Positions 45,363 through 55,195 of a stretch of 64,000 bases of DNA are shown one piece after another. Source of the DNA: Planctomycetaceae bacterium. GTDB lineage: Bacteria; Planctomycetota; Planctomycetia; Pirellulales; Pirellulaceae. Under the pieces are notes generated by a model. The model did not search any database. It had not been told where the DNA came from and worked only from the letters and a program-made list of their open reading frames with translations. The position numbers were made by a program, and so were the translations under genes. How positions within the stretch are numbered: the stretch's first letter is position 1; the number at the start of each line of letters is the position of its first letter. The stretch lies in assembly GCA_020638995.1 (NCBI GenBank), contig JACKHM010000005.1:620001-684000 (forward strand). Direction: 5' to 3'.

Positions 45363-46421
45363 TTAACGCTCGAAGATGGGAAGATAACTTTCGGGCATTC
45401 TAAGAATCAGACACGCCATCGCCGTTCCATATTCCGAGCTAATTGCGTCGCTCCAGGCTCCATTAGCACGTTGTTCATCTAGCAACAGGTCCCGGATCGC
45501 GGGGTACCAAGCATTCCACGCTTCGCCGCTGGCCTGCCACATGGCTTGCACCGCGTAGTAATGACCATAAAAAAAGTATTGTCGGTCATCGCGTCCGCTT
45601 TGATTCGGCGGAAACTGCAACACGAACTGTTGACCTTTTGTTAATACTTCTCCCTCGTAAATCCCGGCGCTGTACATCGCGACGAGAGCTGCTGCTGAAC
45701 GTGGAAAGCGGCTTTCGCCGTCAACATTCGCCATGTACGCGAATCCGCCGTCATCATTCTGACAGCGTGTGACATATTCAATCGCCCGATCAATCGTTGC
45801 TTTTGGGACAAACACACCGGTGTTGTGTGCCGCTCGCAATGCCATCACTTGGCAAACAGTTACCGAAAGGTCCGCGTCATCGCGCCGTGGCTCGTATCGC
45901 CAACCTCCTTCATCGTTTTGAGTGTTGATAATCAATTGTACTGCCTTTGCGAGCTTCTGACGCAAATCGGGTCGCGATGTCGTCCCGTAAGCTTCGGCAA
46001 GGAAGAGCGTTGCAAATCCGTGCTCGTACATGGGACCGCGTGTGTTGCTTTCACCCGTTTGAATGAAGCCACTATCCCTCGCATTTGCCAGTACATAGTT
46101 GATGCAACCATTCAGGTGACGGCCGTATTGACCGCGACCGGGCAAGTTACCTGCCGACAGAAACGCCATTCCGCAAAGTCCCGCAACCGCAAGGTTGCTT
46201 TGATACGGACCAATACCAAACGATCCTTCCTCCGTTTGCCGAGAGGCTAAATATGCCAGACCGGCATCGACCGCTTTGCGCGTCCTCGCATCGAAGAAGT
46301 CGCTACGAGCAGAATCGGCGCGGGACTCTGCCGTCAGAACGCCGCAAGAACAAGTTAGCTTCGCACCAATGCCCAGCGTAATCGCAAGGCGACTCAAAAA
46401 AGACCTTCGTGTGTGCTGCAT
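45363..46421 (-). CDS. prenyltransferase/squalene-cyclase repeat protein, exported
   Basis: A 352-residue alpha/alpha-barrel protein. A twin-arginine-like signal (RRSFLSRLAITLGIGAKL) is followed by repeats of the terpene-cyclase/prenyltransferase kind: AYLASRQTEEGSFGIGPYQS, INTQNDEGGWRYEP, RCQNDDGGFAY and LLDEQRANGAWSD. The DxDD acid motif of squalene-hopene cyclase is not visible, so it is probably a binding protein rather than a cyclase. Such proteins regularly sit in planctomycete VWA operons. Gaps to neighbours are 3 and 27 bases. Confidence 0.88.
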   Translation of the reverse strand: MQHTRRSFLSRLAITLGIGAKLTCSCGVLTAESRADSARSDFFDARTRKAVDAGLAYLASRQTEEGSFGIGPYQSNLAVAGLCGMAFLSAGNLPGRGQYGRHLNGCINYVLANARDSGFIQTGESNTRGPMYEHGFATLFLAEAYGTTSRPDLRQKLAKAVQLIINTQNDEGGWRYEPRRDDADLSVTVCQVMALRAAHNTGVFVPKATIDRAIEYVTRCQNDDGGFAYMANVDGESRFPRSAAALVAMYSAGIYEGEVLTKGQQFVLQFPPNQSGRDDRQYFFYGHYYAVQAMWQASGEAWNAWYPAIRDLLLDEQRANGAWSDAISSEYGTAMACLILRMPESYLPIFER

Positions 46422-46448
46422 GATGAAATCGCTCGCAATTGAATTTCG

Positions 46449-47078
46449 TCAGTTGCGGAGACGCCGCTGCTCTTCAGCGAGCCGCTTGTAGTATTGTTTG
46501 ATTACTCGCTCGTAACGAGGCAGATACTCTTCTTGCAGTGGGGTTTGGATTTGTTCACGAAATCGTGCAGGCAACCTCCCCCAAATCGCGGCTTCTAAAT
46601 CCGTTTGGTATCTCGAATCGTCGTCAGTTTGCGTTCTCGGTTCACCTTCGGTTCCGTCCGGCTTGTCCCTTCCTGCCTGAGTTGATGACTGATCCGAGGC
46701 AGCAGCCGCCGACCGTCGCGCATTCTCCTGCTCGGCGGTCTCCATCATCTTCGCCAGTTCCGACGCAATGTCCTGCTGCAACTGGGTCGTCTCAGCAGAA
46801 AGGTCGCTGCGGCGAATACGATGCTCAACACTTTGCATCAGTCGAGCAAGTCCGGCCAGCGTGCTCTTAGGTTGCGCAGCTCCGAGATCTTCACCAGCAA
46901 TGTCAGAAGCGGGGTTTGTGCGCAGCGGTGGCGGTTCATCGAGTCCCTCTAACAATCGCCGATCGATCTTCGGCGTTACCGGATTCGACTCGTCCTCACC
47001 GTGTGCCTCGAAAATACAAAGCGCGCCAGCGAGAAATGCAACAGCAAGAAGGCCAAGGCTAAGCGGTTCCACTTTCAT
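46449..47078 (-). CDS. exported hypothetical protein in VWA operon
   Basis: A 209-residue protein with a signal peptide (residues 1-26, LGLLAVAFLAGALCIFEAHG). The mature part is hydrophilic and helical (TTQLQQDIASELAKMMETAE), with a Gln/Ser/Asp-rich middle, and ends in a basic coiled-coil-like helix (ERVIKQYYKRLAEEQRRLRN). Its start overlaps the stop of the 1,069-residue gene by 4 bases (ATGA). It probably forms a periplasmic complex with that protein. Confidence 0.8.
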   Translation of the reverse strand: MKVEPLSLGLLAVAFLAGALCIFEAHGEDESNPVTPKIDRRLLEGLDEPPPLRTNPASDIAGEDLGAAQPKSTLAGLARLMQSVEHRIRRSDLSAETTQLQQDIASELAKMMETAEQENARRSAAAASDQSSTQAGRDKPDGTEGEPRTQTDDDSRYQTDLEAAIWGRLPARFREQIQTPLQEEYLPRYERVIKQYYKRLAEEQRRLRN

Positions 47079-50000
47079 TGATTTCCTCCAAATCCGGGAA
47101 TTCCGAAGCCTTCGAGGGCTCGGTCAAGATCATCGCCGGGTTCGGAAAGGTCGCCTCTACCGGGGCTAGACTGCGTCGCCTCGTCGGAACTCAACGCTTC
47201 GAGGAGCAATTCCGCCAAATCGCCTTGTTCAGTCGCAATCCGCTGCATCTCCTTTTGTCCCTCGTCACCTAATGGACCACTGGCCTGTCGTTGTTCGTTT
47301 AGCATGGCCGTTCGTTCGTACAGGTCAATTTGCAACATGTGCAGCAACCGCAGCTCTTCCAAGCTGATCTTAGGCCGCTGCTCATCCGACGCGTTCGCGG
47401 CTTGGTCATTAGTGCTGCCTGACGTCTTATCTCGCGACATCGAGTTGCTTTGCTCTGTGCCCTGGGGTTCTAAGGCGGCAATCAGCTGTTCTAAACGCAA
47501 CAGCGACCGGGTCTGAAGACCGTACAGCACGTCATCCAGCATGTCACGCTCCAGGCGACTCGCCGCTTCAAGCATGACCGTCTCGATTGTTTTCATTCCC
47601 AACGCAAACACTTTGGGAATCGGTAATTGCTCGCGAACAGTTCGCAGTTCGTCGCCCAGTTGCCGCTGTTCAAGCGCCATCTGCGATGGAGCAAGGACAC
47701 TCGCACCAGCGTCCCGCCCGCGCTTGGTCAATTCTAGAAGTTCTTGTTGGCGCGACGCGATGCTGGAAAGCCGCGTCTTTAACTGCGCGAGTCCGGCAGC
47801 GAGTTGCTGTGGAGTCGGATGTTCAGGGTCGTTTGCACTCGTTTGTTTGGAATCCGTTAACGCGCCGAGCATCTGTTGCAAACCTTGTTCGACCGCCGAT
47901 TGAGCTTGCGATGCATTTCCCAAGCGGTTGCTGGCGACATCACCGGCAATCTCGCGCATCCGCTCAGAGATCCCGTGTGCACCAGCCTCCTGTGCCGCAT
48001 CCGCCAACGAAGCAGCAGCGGTCGGGTTATTTTCGCTCAAGGCTTCACTCAGCCGGCCCATATCTGTCCGCACGCGATCAAGACGCTGCGCCAAGTCAAT
48101 TTGCTCACCGGATGCCTGCCGCAACTCCGACTGCTGCTGAGCCGAGAGCAAGTCGAACCTTTGCCCGATCGTCGACAGTTCACGCACACGACCGGAGAGT
48201 TCTCGTTGGGCTTGTAACATTTGGGCGACATCTCGAGCAAAGCGCCGATAGTCGTCCCATCGAGATAGTTGCTCCACCATCGTTTGCAAATCGGCGGCAA
48301 CGGCTTCTTGTCGTGGAATGATCGAAGCCAATAGAGGTTCCAACTTGTTCACGGCATCGGCACCAGCGAGTGCAGTCTTGGTCGCGCGGACAAACTCACT
48401 ATCGAGCTCAGGCAGTCGCTCCAGGTTGATTCGATCTAGCATCTTTGCCAACTGCTCCATCAACACAGCGGTCTCCGTACCCATCAACTGGTTACTGCTA
48501 AACGATGCAATTTGCTCAGCGACCAGCCGCGCCGCACCGCCAGGGGAATCGTCCAGCCATCGTCCGACTTGTTGCTGTTGAAGCTCAGTCGCGCGAATCC
48601 GGCCGACGTCCTCTGTCGACCATGTGGCGGACGCTTCGATCTGTCGTTGCAAATTCATCAATTGAGCCTGCGTCGCACGCTGAAGCCGCAACGCCTCGAC
48701 CAATTTCCCAAGCAGCAGCTTCTGCCGCTCCTGAGCGAGGTAATCGAAATCCTCGCGCGAGACGATGGTAATCAATTTGGTTGCGGGTTCACTTGACTGC
48801 GGCTTGTAGTCGTTGGCGAAGAATGTTAGCTGCAGAGTGTCATCGGGAGCGAGTTGAAATTCACGCAAGTGGAGCGCGCGGGTGACCTCGCGCACGTCGG
48901 CTTGCTCTGGCAATTCATCACACGCGGGCGGCGACTCCGAACCGACGTAAAGCGGAATGGTCGCTTCGCCAACATGGACCATCAGGCCTTGAATCGCAAG
49001 ATCGTCTGCGGCGCTGACTCGAATTGGAAGAATTGCATCGGGGGTGAAATAGGCGTCATTCGTCGGGGTTACCACAGTCACCAGCGGAGAACGATCCGGC
49101 ACGATCTCCCAACTTGCCCGCGTGTCGCCTTCACTTACCACGCCGTCTGCTTCTTCCAACTCAATCCAATATTGCCCCTTGCATGCCGTTCCGGTTGGCA
49201 GCGAAGTAACTACGAATGCATTTTCCTTTGCATTGACTTCCGCCTCGATCACTTCTTTCACCCCGTCGATACTTACGATTGCTCGAGCCGCGCGGAGCGG
49301 TCGATCGGTTCGTCCGTGGAGCGTTACGCGGGAGCCTTCGAGAACGCGAATCGCGGCAATCTCCGACTCCGACGCTTTGATGCCACTGTATGTCGGCGGT
49401 TCCACGACAGCTCGAAAGTCCACAATCCGCACCGGTTCGACGACTTGCAAGGATTTCCACTCCATCGAGTCGTCATCGCCACCCGTCACTCGATACTTGA
49501 ATGCACGGGCCACATTGTTGCGCGTATAGTGAAATCGCCCCTCACCGCGTCGCGCCAGAGCTGTCTCGATTTCACTTTCGCGGTCACCTTCGAACCACAA
49601 GTGAATCGTAGCGTCTTTAGGAAGCCGATCATGTATATCGACAACTTCAATCTCGAAATCTTGACCGAGCGCAATACGCTCCGGTGGATTGACGATCTCG
49701 AGTGAGTTTCGCCGCGGCCAAGCGTCGCGACTCCAAGGCGTTGCCAAACGTCGCACCGCGAGTGACGCACCCTCCCGATCCATCAAGCAGATGCAACCTA
49801 TTGCCAGCAGCATCAAGAGACACGTGATGACCGCACGGCGCGTTGAACGGCGGTCGAGACACTCCTGCAACCGAAGTTGGCGGACTAATGCTTCAGTTTG
49901 CGAGATCACAGATTGGCGGAGGGTAGCAGACTCGGCTTGATTGGCGGTCTGGTCGCCGATCAAAAACGACAGGGACGACGATAGCTGGTCGCCGAGCTCG

Positions 50001-50284
50001 GGGAAACGTCTTTCGACATGTTCTGCGACTTCGACTTCGCCAAATCGCCGGTGAAACGATGGCAAGACAAAGCGTCTGAAGCTCCAAATCAGCGTCAGTC
50101 CGAACATGGAAGAAATGATGAGACGGATGCCTTGATCTTGTAATCGCAACACATAGTCAATCAAGCCCGCCAGAAACGCGGTCGAGATGATGACAAGTCC
50201 GAATTGGCAAATCCCGTGGACGAGCAACAATCGGCGGGCTTGCCGAGCAATCGAGCGGATCTGTAGTTGAATCGAATGAGACAT
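47075..50284 (-). CDS. large DUF4175-like membrane protein with coiled coils
   Basis: A 1,069-residue protein. Two membrane helices lie in residues 17-66 and a third near 155 (TCLLMLLAIGCICLM). Residues about 190-500 are beta-rich Ig-like modules (YSGIKASESEIAAIRVLEGS). From about 500 to 960 long coiled coils dominate (LLGKLVEALRLQRATQAQLM), followed by a Gln/Ser-rich linker and a tail with GFGIPGFGGNQ. The layout fits DUF4175-type proteins that follow BatA-like VWA genes. It should span the inner membrane and reach into the periplasm. Located 34 bases after the 800-residue VWA gene. Confidence 0.82.
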   Translation of the reverse strand: MSHSIQLQIRSIARQARRLLLVHGICQFGLVIISTAFLAGLIDYVLRLQDQGIRLIISSMFGLTLIWSFRRFVLPSFHRRFGEVEVAEHVERRFPELGDQLSSSLSFLIGDQTANQAESATLRQSVISQTEALVRQLRLQECLDRRSTRRAVITCLLMLLAIGCICLMDREGASLAVRRLATPWSRDAWPRRNSLEIVNPPERIALGQDFEIEVVDIHDRLPKDATIHLWFEGDRESEIETALARRGEGRFHYTRNNVARAFKYRVTGGDDDSMEWKSLQVVEPVRIVDFRAVVEPPTYSGIKASESEIAAIRVLEGSRVTLHGRTDRPLRAARAIVSIDGVKEVIEAEVNAKENAFVVTSLPTGTACKGQYWIELEEADGVVSEGDTRASWEIVPDRSPLVTVVTPTNDAYFTPDAILPIRVSAADDLAIQGLMVHVGEATIPLYVGSESPPACDELPEQADVREVTRALHLREFQLAPDDTLQLTFFANDYKPQSSEPATKLITIVSREDFDYLAQERQKLLLGKLVEALRLQRATQAQLMNLQRQIEASATWSTEDVGRIRATELQQQQVGRWLDDSPGGAARLVAEQIASFSSNQLMGTETAVLMEQLAKMLDRINLERLPELDSEFVRATKTALAGADAVNKLEPLLASIIPRQEAVAADLQTMVEQLSRWDDYRRFARDVAQMLQAQRELSGRVRELSTIGQRFDLLSAQQQSELRQASGEQIDLAQRLDRVRTDMGRLSEALSENNPTAAASLADAAQEAGAHGISERMREIAGDVASNRLGNASQAQSAVEQGLQQMLGALTDSKQTSANDPEHPTPQQLAAGLAQLKTRLSSIASRQQELLELTKRGRDAGASVLAPSQMALEQRQLGDELRTVREQLPIPKVFALGMKTIETVMLEAASRLERDMLDDVLYGLQTRSLLRLEQLIAALEPQGTEQSNSMSRDKTSGSTNDQAANASDEQRPKISLEELRLLHMLQIDLYERTAMLNEQRQASGPLGDEGQKEMQRIATEQGDLAELLLEALSSDEATQSSPGRGDLSEPGDDLDRALEGFGIPGFGGNQ

Positions 50285-50318
50285 AACGGCTGTCGGTTAC
50301 CTGCAAGGGGCTGCTGAA

Positions 50319-52721
50319 TTATAGCAACCCGGCTCTCTTTCGCAGAATCCACTCGATCGTAAGCAACGTAACCATTAATGCTGCAAGCCAGGACGAATTC
50401 CAAATTGGTCGCGGTGCCGATGACTCAATTCGAACTTGATCGCCCCGCGGCAACGAGGCTAACAGCCGTGATGCGTTTCGAATCGTATAGTACTTTCCCT
50501 GTGAAACGTCCGCTGTGGCTTTAAGTTCGTTAGCATTCATTTCCAACTGCGCACTCTCCTTTCTTCGCGAATCGACTATGAATGCATGGGGCGAAGGCGG
50601 GGTCGACTCAAGGGGGGAAGCCAATCGCACCTGGTAGCTCCCCACCCGCAGATCTGTCAACGTCGCCTCGAAAGCTCCTCGGTCAGTTGCATGTCGGATA
50701 AGGCCAACCGACTTTCGGTCACCACGTCCGTCTTCGAGCGAGACCGTGACGCCTTGATCGTCAGTCGGCGCAAGTCGCTCGTCACGAAACAGCACGCGTA
50801 GGCGTGCCGTGTCGCCCTGGACATAACGCTGGGCATCCGTCGTGATGACAATCGGCTGACGATCGCTCAACAGCTTTGCTCGACTAAGGTATCGAATCGT
50901 TTGATACCAGTACCGGTCATACAGCCGGCTGTTACCTTGATAACGCGACCAAAGGAAGGTTTCATCCGTAGCATGAAAAATCACTTTTCCCGCACCCACG
51001 AACTGCATCAGAATGACTGGAAGCGACTGCCCCGACAAACTCCGGCGCGTTGGATGGTCGGCCAGCACCATCGCCGTCGTATTAACGTCCGGTATTTCGA
51101 GAAGCCAGCGAATCTCCGGAAGTCTGGTCCACAGCACTTGCGACTCTTCACGTGTGTCGCCGATCTGAAACGTCGGAGTATCCAGTCCAAGCGGCGTCGG
51201 ACGGACACGAAAAGAATCGTTGGCGATGTCGTTGCCCTCGGGCAACGACGCGGTCGCAAGATCGAACGGGAGTAGCGTCTCCAGCGGTGTCGTAGCGTAT
51301 TGTTTCGGGAAGTAGTTGGGGCCAGCGATGAAAACCACTCCGCCGCCACGATCCTCAACAAATTGCCGCAAGTTGTCGAGGACACTCGAACTGAAGAAGG
51401 CTGGATCTGCATCACCAAAGATGACGACATCGTACGTGAACAACTCATCCTTCTGAACCGGGAAAGCGCCGGTCGCAACACCTTCCTCTGCGAGGTAGTC
51501 GAGATCCGCCTCTTGCAAAACCGTCGTCAATGCGACAGCTCGGTCCCCGCTCTCTCCCTGCTTGCTCGCACGCGACAACAGGCTCCTCAAGTAGCGATAC
51601 TCGTAGCTCGGACTGGATTGGACAAGCAGAACTCGAATAGTTGAGTTGCGGACACTGATTCTTCGAGACAACCTGTTGTTATCGCGATTCGGTTCGTCAT
51701 CATCAGCGCTGACTTCGATCGTGAACTCAAAGTCACCTTCCTCCTGCGGACGATAAGGAAGCCGAATGGCAATCGGTTTGTCGACGTTCGGCAAGTCCAC
51801 CGCGAGTTCCGCAAGTGGTCGAGGGTCGTTGTCTCGTAAGAGTCGCACAGTCGCCTCGCGATTAGCCATGCCGACGCATTGGAGCGTTACGTCGAAGTTC
51901 AGCACATCGCCGACGAATGTGACGTCGTCGACGAGTAAGTCTGTCAAACGCAGGTCTCGTGGCGGCTGATCGCTTCCCAACCCTACCACATACAGCGGCA
52001 GCGACCTGCTATGCGCGTAGATCGCAACATCGCTCAACGCCGCACCGTCGGTCGTGATCCCGTCGGTCAGCAACAAGATCGCCGCCGTGGATCGCCCACG
52101 CTGCCGATCGATGATCTCGCGTACTCCGTCTCCTAATCGACTGCTGGCATCAGTCGCCGCCAACTCTTTCAGTTCCACGTCTTCTGCACCATCCGGGGAT
52201 GTCAGTTCCTTGACCTTGTCGCCAATCGAGAACAGCTTGAGTCGGTACGATTGCTGTAGTGGCTTCAGCCATCCGCGGTCAGTAGATTCCAACAGGTACT
52301 TGGCCTGTCCCAAACGCGAAGGGTCTGTCGAAAAATAATCATGCACTGCTTTGTCGATGCGTGCGTCACGATAAGAATCAATCGTTGCCATACTCGCCGA
52401 GGTGTCGATTGCGATCACAAGCTCCGGCAGTTCTGTGCGATGGCGACGCTCGACCCATCCGTAAAGCATGAATACAACCAGGCCGAATATCGCGAAGCGC
52501 AATGTTGCCAAGACTGACCACCGCCAGCGAACTTCAAGAGCCTCGCGCCTGTAGCATCGAATTGCGAGCAATAGCAAGAGAAGAAGCAATAAGAGCGTGC
52601 CCCACGCCGGCCCGGTCCACGTGTGTGTAAACGAGCTCTGCGTACCCTGTCCCTCGACAAGGGCTTCCTGAGCGAACCAACCAGCCCAGCTTTTCCATAG
52701 CAGTGTGCGGCCAAGCATCAT
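50319..52721 (-). CDS. VWA-domain membrane protein with GATase1-like region, 800 aa
   Basis: N-terminal membrane helices lie at about 38-55 and 70-95 (LLLLLLLLLLAIRC). The VWA domain follows with the MIDAS motif DTSAS in LVIAIDTSASMATIDS and LLLTDGITTDGAAL. A central part (about 370-500) contains a class-I glutamine-amidotransferase-like fold (TYDVVIFGDADPAFFS; FVEDRGGGVVFIAGPN) without an evident catalytic Cys. The C-terminal helix is SSWLAALMVTLLTIEWILR. These proteins form membrane complexes with MoxR chaperones. Overlaps the preceding VWA gene by 4 bases. Confidence 0.87.
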   Translation of the reverse strand: MMLGRTLLWKSWAGWFAQEALVEGQGTQSSFTHTWTGPAWGTLLLLLLLLLLAIRCYRREALEVRWRWSVLATLRFAIFGLVVFMLYGWVERRHRTELPELVIAIDTSASMATIDSYRDARIDKAVHDYFSTDPSRLGQAKYLLESTDRGWLKPLQQSYRLKLFSIGDKVKELTSPDGAEDVELKELAATDASSRLGDGVREIIDRQRGRSTAAILLLTDGITTDGAALSDVAIYAHSRSLPLYVVGLGSDQPPRDLRLTDLLVDDVTFVGDVLNFDVTLQCVGMANREATVRLLRDNDPRPLAELAVDLPNVDKPIAIRLPYRPQEEGDFEFTIEVSADDDEPNRDNNRLSRRISVRNSTIRVLLVQSSPSYEYRYLRSLLSRASKQGESGDRAVALTTVLQEADLDYLAEEGVATGAFPVQKDELFTYDVVIFGDADPAFFSSSVLDNLRQFVEDRGGGVVFIAGPNYFPKQYATTPLETLLPFDLATASLPEGNDIANDSFRVRPTPLGLDTPTFQIGDTREESQVLWTRLPEIRWLLEIPDVNTTAMVLADHPTRRSLSGQSLPVILMQFVGAGKVIFHATDETFLWSRYQGNSRLYDRYWYQTIRYLSRAKLLSDRQPIVITTDAQRYVQGDTARLRVLFRDERLAPTDDQGVTVSLEDGRGDRKSVGLIRHATDRGAFEATLTDLRVGSYQVRLASPLESTPPSPHAFIVDSRRKESAQLEMNANELKATADVSQGKYYTIRNASRLLASLPRGDQVRIESSAPRPIWNSSWLAALMVTLLTIEWILRKRAGLL

Positions 52722-54862
52722 CGGTAGGATCTCCCGAAGTGTCCCGCTAACACCGTCTCCGTGATAAGCAAAAGAAGCACGCTTCCAAGTGCCAATCGGA
52801 ACAAGGGTATGTCTCGCTGCTGCGCGCCCGTCGATGTGATGTCGAGCTGGCCGCCCTTATCAAACACATCCGCCAGGCTGCTGGGCGATACCGCCTCAAG
52901 ATTACTTTCGAGGGTCGGAAGGTTGACGGCGAACGTCGCTGGTGTTGTCATGGGGCCGTCGGTCACAAGTCGATAGATTCCCGGCTGATCCGTCTCGCTA
53001 TAGGTCCATGCACGCTCAGTGTTTTGAGTCAACATCCGAATCTCGCGGCGATTGGGTAACGTGAGCGTCCCCGCAGCGTTTGCCAACTTGGTCGGGATCG
53101 GCAGGACAAGTGGATCTCCGATTGTCAGGTTGCGTCTTGCAACACGATCGCTTTCCACGAAGTGAACTATTTCGTGCATCAGCGGCGGGAAACTCGGCCA
53201 CGATGCGAGAGCCGTCCATGGAATCGGCGGAGATGTCGTTCGGTCCATGGATTCAGGCGACACCGCGGTTGCCACCAGCAGCACCCTCCCCTGCCCTACG
53301 GCGGCTTCGATAATCGCGGGATCTCCGTTATCGAACGCAAGCGCGGTCACCGCTGAATCTTCGAGTTCATCAAGCCGGAGGTATCTCCAAACGGGAACTG
53401 TCAACAAACCGGATCGTTCGTGACCGCGGAAGAGTTCTGTTAGCGGGTGTTGATACTCCAGCGCGTCGAACGAATGCTCGCCATCGCTGATGACTTCATT
53501 CAACCGCGCTGGCAATAGTGAATTCTGCGAGTCTTTCCCGAGCTGCCGATTGTAGGCGTCCGCTTCGACTACGTCCCCCAGCGTGAAGACCACGCCGCCG
53601 CCCAGTTCGACGTACTGTCGCAGCCGTTTCGCTTCCTCAGCTGTCAAACGCGCAATGTTGCACAGAAAAACGCATTCGTACTCGTTCAAATCGCGTTCAA
53701 GAATCGCGTGTTCCGAAGCGACTTCGGCTTGGATTGCACCAGCTTCGCGATCCGGCTGAAGTGCTAGGGCCACGTAATCCGCAGCATGAGGGCGACCCGG
53801 AATGCAGAGTACGCGCGTCGCGGTGCGCACGGGCACCGACAACCAGCGGGCGTTATCTAGCTTCAAGCCATCATCTCCGATCGTGGCTTCCAACACGTGG
53901 TCGCCAGCGACATTGAAGGTGATCGAGAATCTGGCCAAGGCTTGGTCTTGCTGTTCCACATCGACGAACCGCTCACCTACCTGTTGCCCATCCACTGCGA
54001 GCGCAACGCGTTTCCGATGCTGCGCGCGATCCGAAAAGTTTTCGACTTCGATCTCAACGGCGACTGGATCGCTAACCGTCACTCGTTCGTTCAAGATCGA
54101 CAGCCGAGTAATTGCCACATTCTCCGCTGCAACTCCTTCGGAAATATCTGTTAACCGGCAGATGACTTTGTGCGAAAGCGCGGTCAACCGAGCGAGATAA
54201 CGGTTTGACGGAGAGTCTGTCCACGTATTCCTGCCAAGATCGCTGAAAATATGAAGCTGCTGGCGATCGAATTCGTCCTGCGCCATCGATGCAAGATGCT
54301 CGATGTGACCTATGGTCGCAGCAAGATTGGCAACTCGATTCGAAATCGTCAAGCGGTTGATCTCCGCAAGTACCGCGTCGTGACTCGTTGACGGCCGACC
54401 AATAATCACCTCCGGTGGATCAGCGAGTGTAACGAGCGTGAAAGCATCACCCGGCGCGGCGTCTTCAACGATTTTCGCGGCTTGGGAGCAGGCTCGGGCT
54501 AGACGCGTTGTACCATCATGCTCGAAGGCCATCGAATAAGACGTATCGATAACGAGAATCGTGTGAATTGGCGGATGGCGACTCATGCCGCTAACTCCCG
54601 CGAAACCGGAGATGACCGGTTCTGCGAGAGCGAGTGCCAACAGAACTAGAATCAGAGTTCGGATCATCAACAACAGCCATTGCTCGATGCGCAGGCGGCG
54701 CTGATGTCGGCGAATTGCGGCTAACAGAAACTGAGTCGCTGCCCACGACGTCTCAAAGTAACGCCGACGACTCCAGAGGTGTATCAACACCGGTATCGCC
54801 GCCGCCGCTCCCCAGAGCAGCAGCCACGGACTGGCGAAAGACCACAGAGCGGGCGATGGCAT
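52718..54862 (-). CDS. BatA-like VWA membrane protein, 714 aa
   Basis: It opens with the N-terminal BatA signature FASPWLLLWGAAAAIPVLIH and LIHLWSRRR, then a second membrane helix near residue 60-80. The VWA domain has the MIDAS motif DTSYS (TILVIDTSYSMAFEHDG). A beta-rich region and a GATase-like segment (RQYVELGGGVVFTLGD) follow, with a last membrane helix near residue 690. Its start overlaps a stop codon (TAATG) that belongs to a short open frame rather than to DUF58, whose gene is 1.8 kb upstream. In most relatives I know of, the DUF58 gene is directly upstream. Confidence 0.88.
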   Translation of the reverse strand: MPSPALWSFASPWLLLWGAAAAIPVLIHLWSRRRYFETSWAATQFLLAAIRRHQRRLRIEQWLLLMIRTLILVLLALALAEPVISGFAGVSGMSRHPPIHTILVIDTSYSMAFEHDGTTRLARACSQAAKIVEDAAPGDAFTLVTLADPPEVIIGRPSTSHDAVLAEINRLTISNRVANLAATIGHIEHLASMAQDEFDRQQLHIFSDLGRNTWTDSPSNRYLARLTALSHKVICRLTDISEGVAAENVAITRLSILNERVTVSDPVAVEIEVENFSDRAQHRKRVALAVDGQQVGERFVDVEQQDQALARFSITFNVAGDHVLEATIGDDGLKLDNARWLSVPVRTATRVLCIPGRPHAADYVALALQPDREAGAIQAEVASEHAILERDLNEYECVFLCNIARLTAEEAKRLRQYVELGGGVVFTLGDVVEADAYNRQLGKDSQNSLLPARLNEVISDGEHSFDALEYQHPLTELFRGHERSGLLTVPVWRYLRLDELEDSAVTALAFDNGDPAIIEAAVGQGRVLLVATAVSPESMDRTTSPPIPWTALASWPSFPPLMHEIVHFVESDRVARRNLTIGDPLVLPIPTKLANAAGTLTLPNRREIRMLTQNTERAWTYSETDQPGIYRLVTDGPMTTPATFAVNLPTLESNLEAVSPSSLADVFDKGGQLDITSTGAQQRDIPLFRLALGSVLLLLITETVLAGHFGRSYR

Positions 54863-55013
54863 TAAGCTTCCGTGCCGTCAACGAGGGGCAAATAGGAAGG
54901 AGCGACGTCCAAGAGGCCAGAATAGCGTTCCTTTCGGTCCGGCGTCCAGCCTATACGGTTTCTGACGCGGCATCAGCAATCTACGAAAAGTCTCCCGGTG
55001 ATATGCCAGGGAA
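54863..55013 (-). other. short coding-like remnant ahead of the VWA gene
   Basis: From the stop at 54862-54864 an open stretch runs back on the minus strand for about 35 codons to a TGA. Its residues (RIGWTPDRKERYSGLLDVAP, then SYLPLVDGTEA) look protein-like but have no start. Its stop overlaps the ATG of the VWA gene, the usual sign of coupled genes, so it may be the 3' end of a gene lost in a rearrangement. I do not recognise the family. Confidence 0.3.
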
Positions 55014-55175
55014 TCAGTAGCCGTGCCGGTCGAGATAAACCGGCATTGGGAGAAATCGATTTGTGTCGAGTGCATTCAGTACCAACGCGACCGAGGCGAT
55101 CGAGACGTCGTGCTCGCCCGAGCGTCCTCCAAACAGGACTGCGACTCGCAGCAGTTCGGTGACCTTTTCATCCAC
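55014..55175 (-). pseudogene. ddl: orphan N-terminal fragment of D-alanine--D-alanine ligase
   Basis: A GTG-started frame of 53 codons 20 bases after the DUF1559 stop encodes the typical beginning of a Ddl ligase: VAVLFGGRSGEHDVSIASVA followed by LVLNALDTNRFLPMPVYLDR. This is the first strand-loop-helix of the Ddl N-terminal domain. It then meets a TGA, and neither the same nor other frames downstream give any of the remaining approximately 250-300 residues, including the ATP-grasp. It is therefore a truncated remnant, not an active ligase. A functional ddl is expected elsewhere. Too short for ordinary gene callers. Confidence 0.75.
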
Positions 55176-55195
55176 TGTCGTATGCCCCTGACTTC

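Noticed and set aside
47587..49705. Long plus-strand open frames (244 and 283 codons) over the 1,069-residue gene
   Set aside because: They are antisense shadows of a gene with clear domain features; composition is Arg/Ser-rich and starts have no context.
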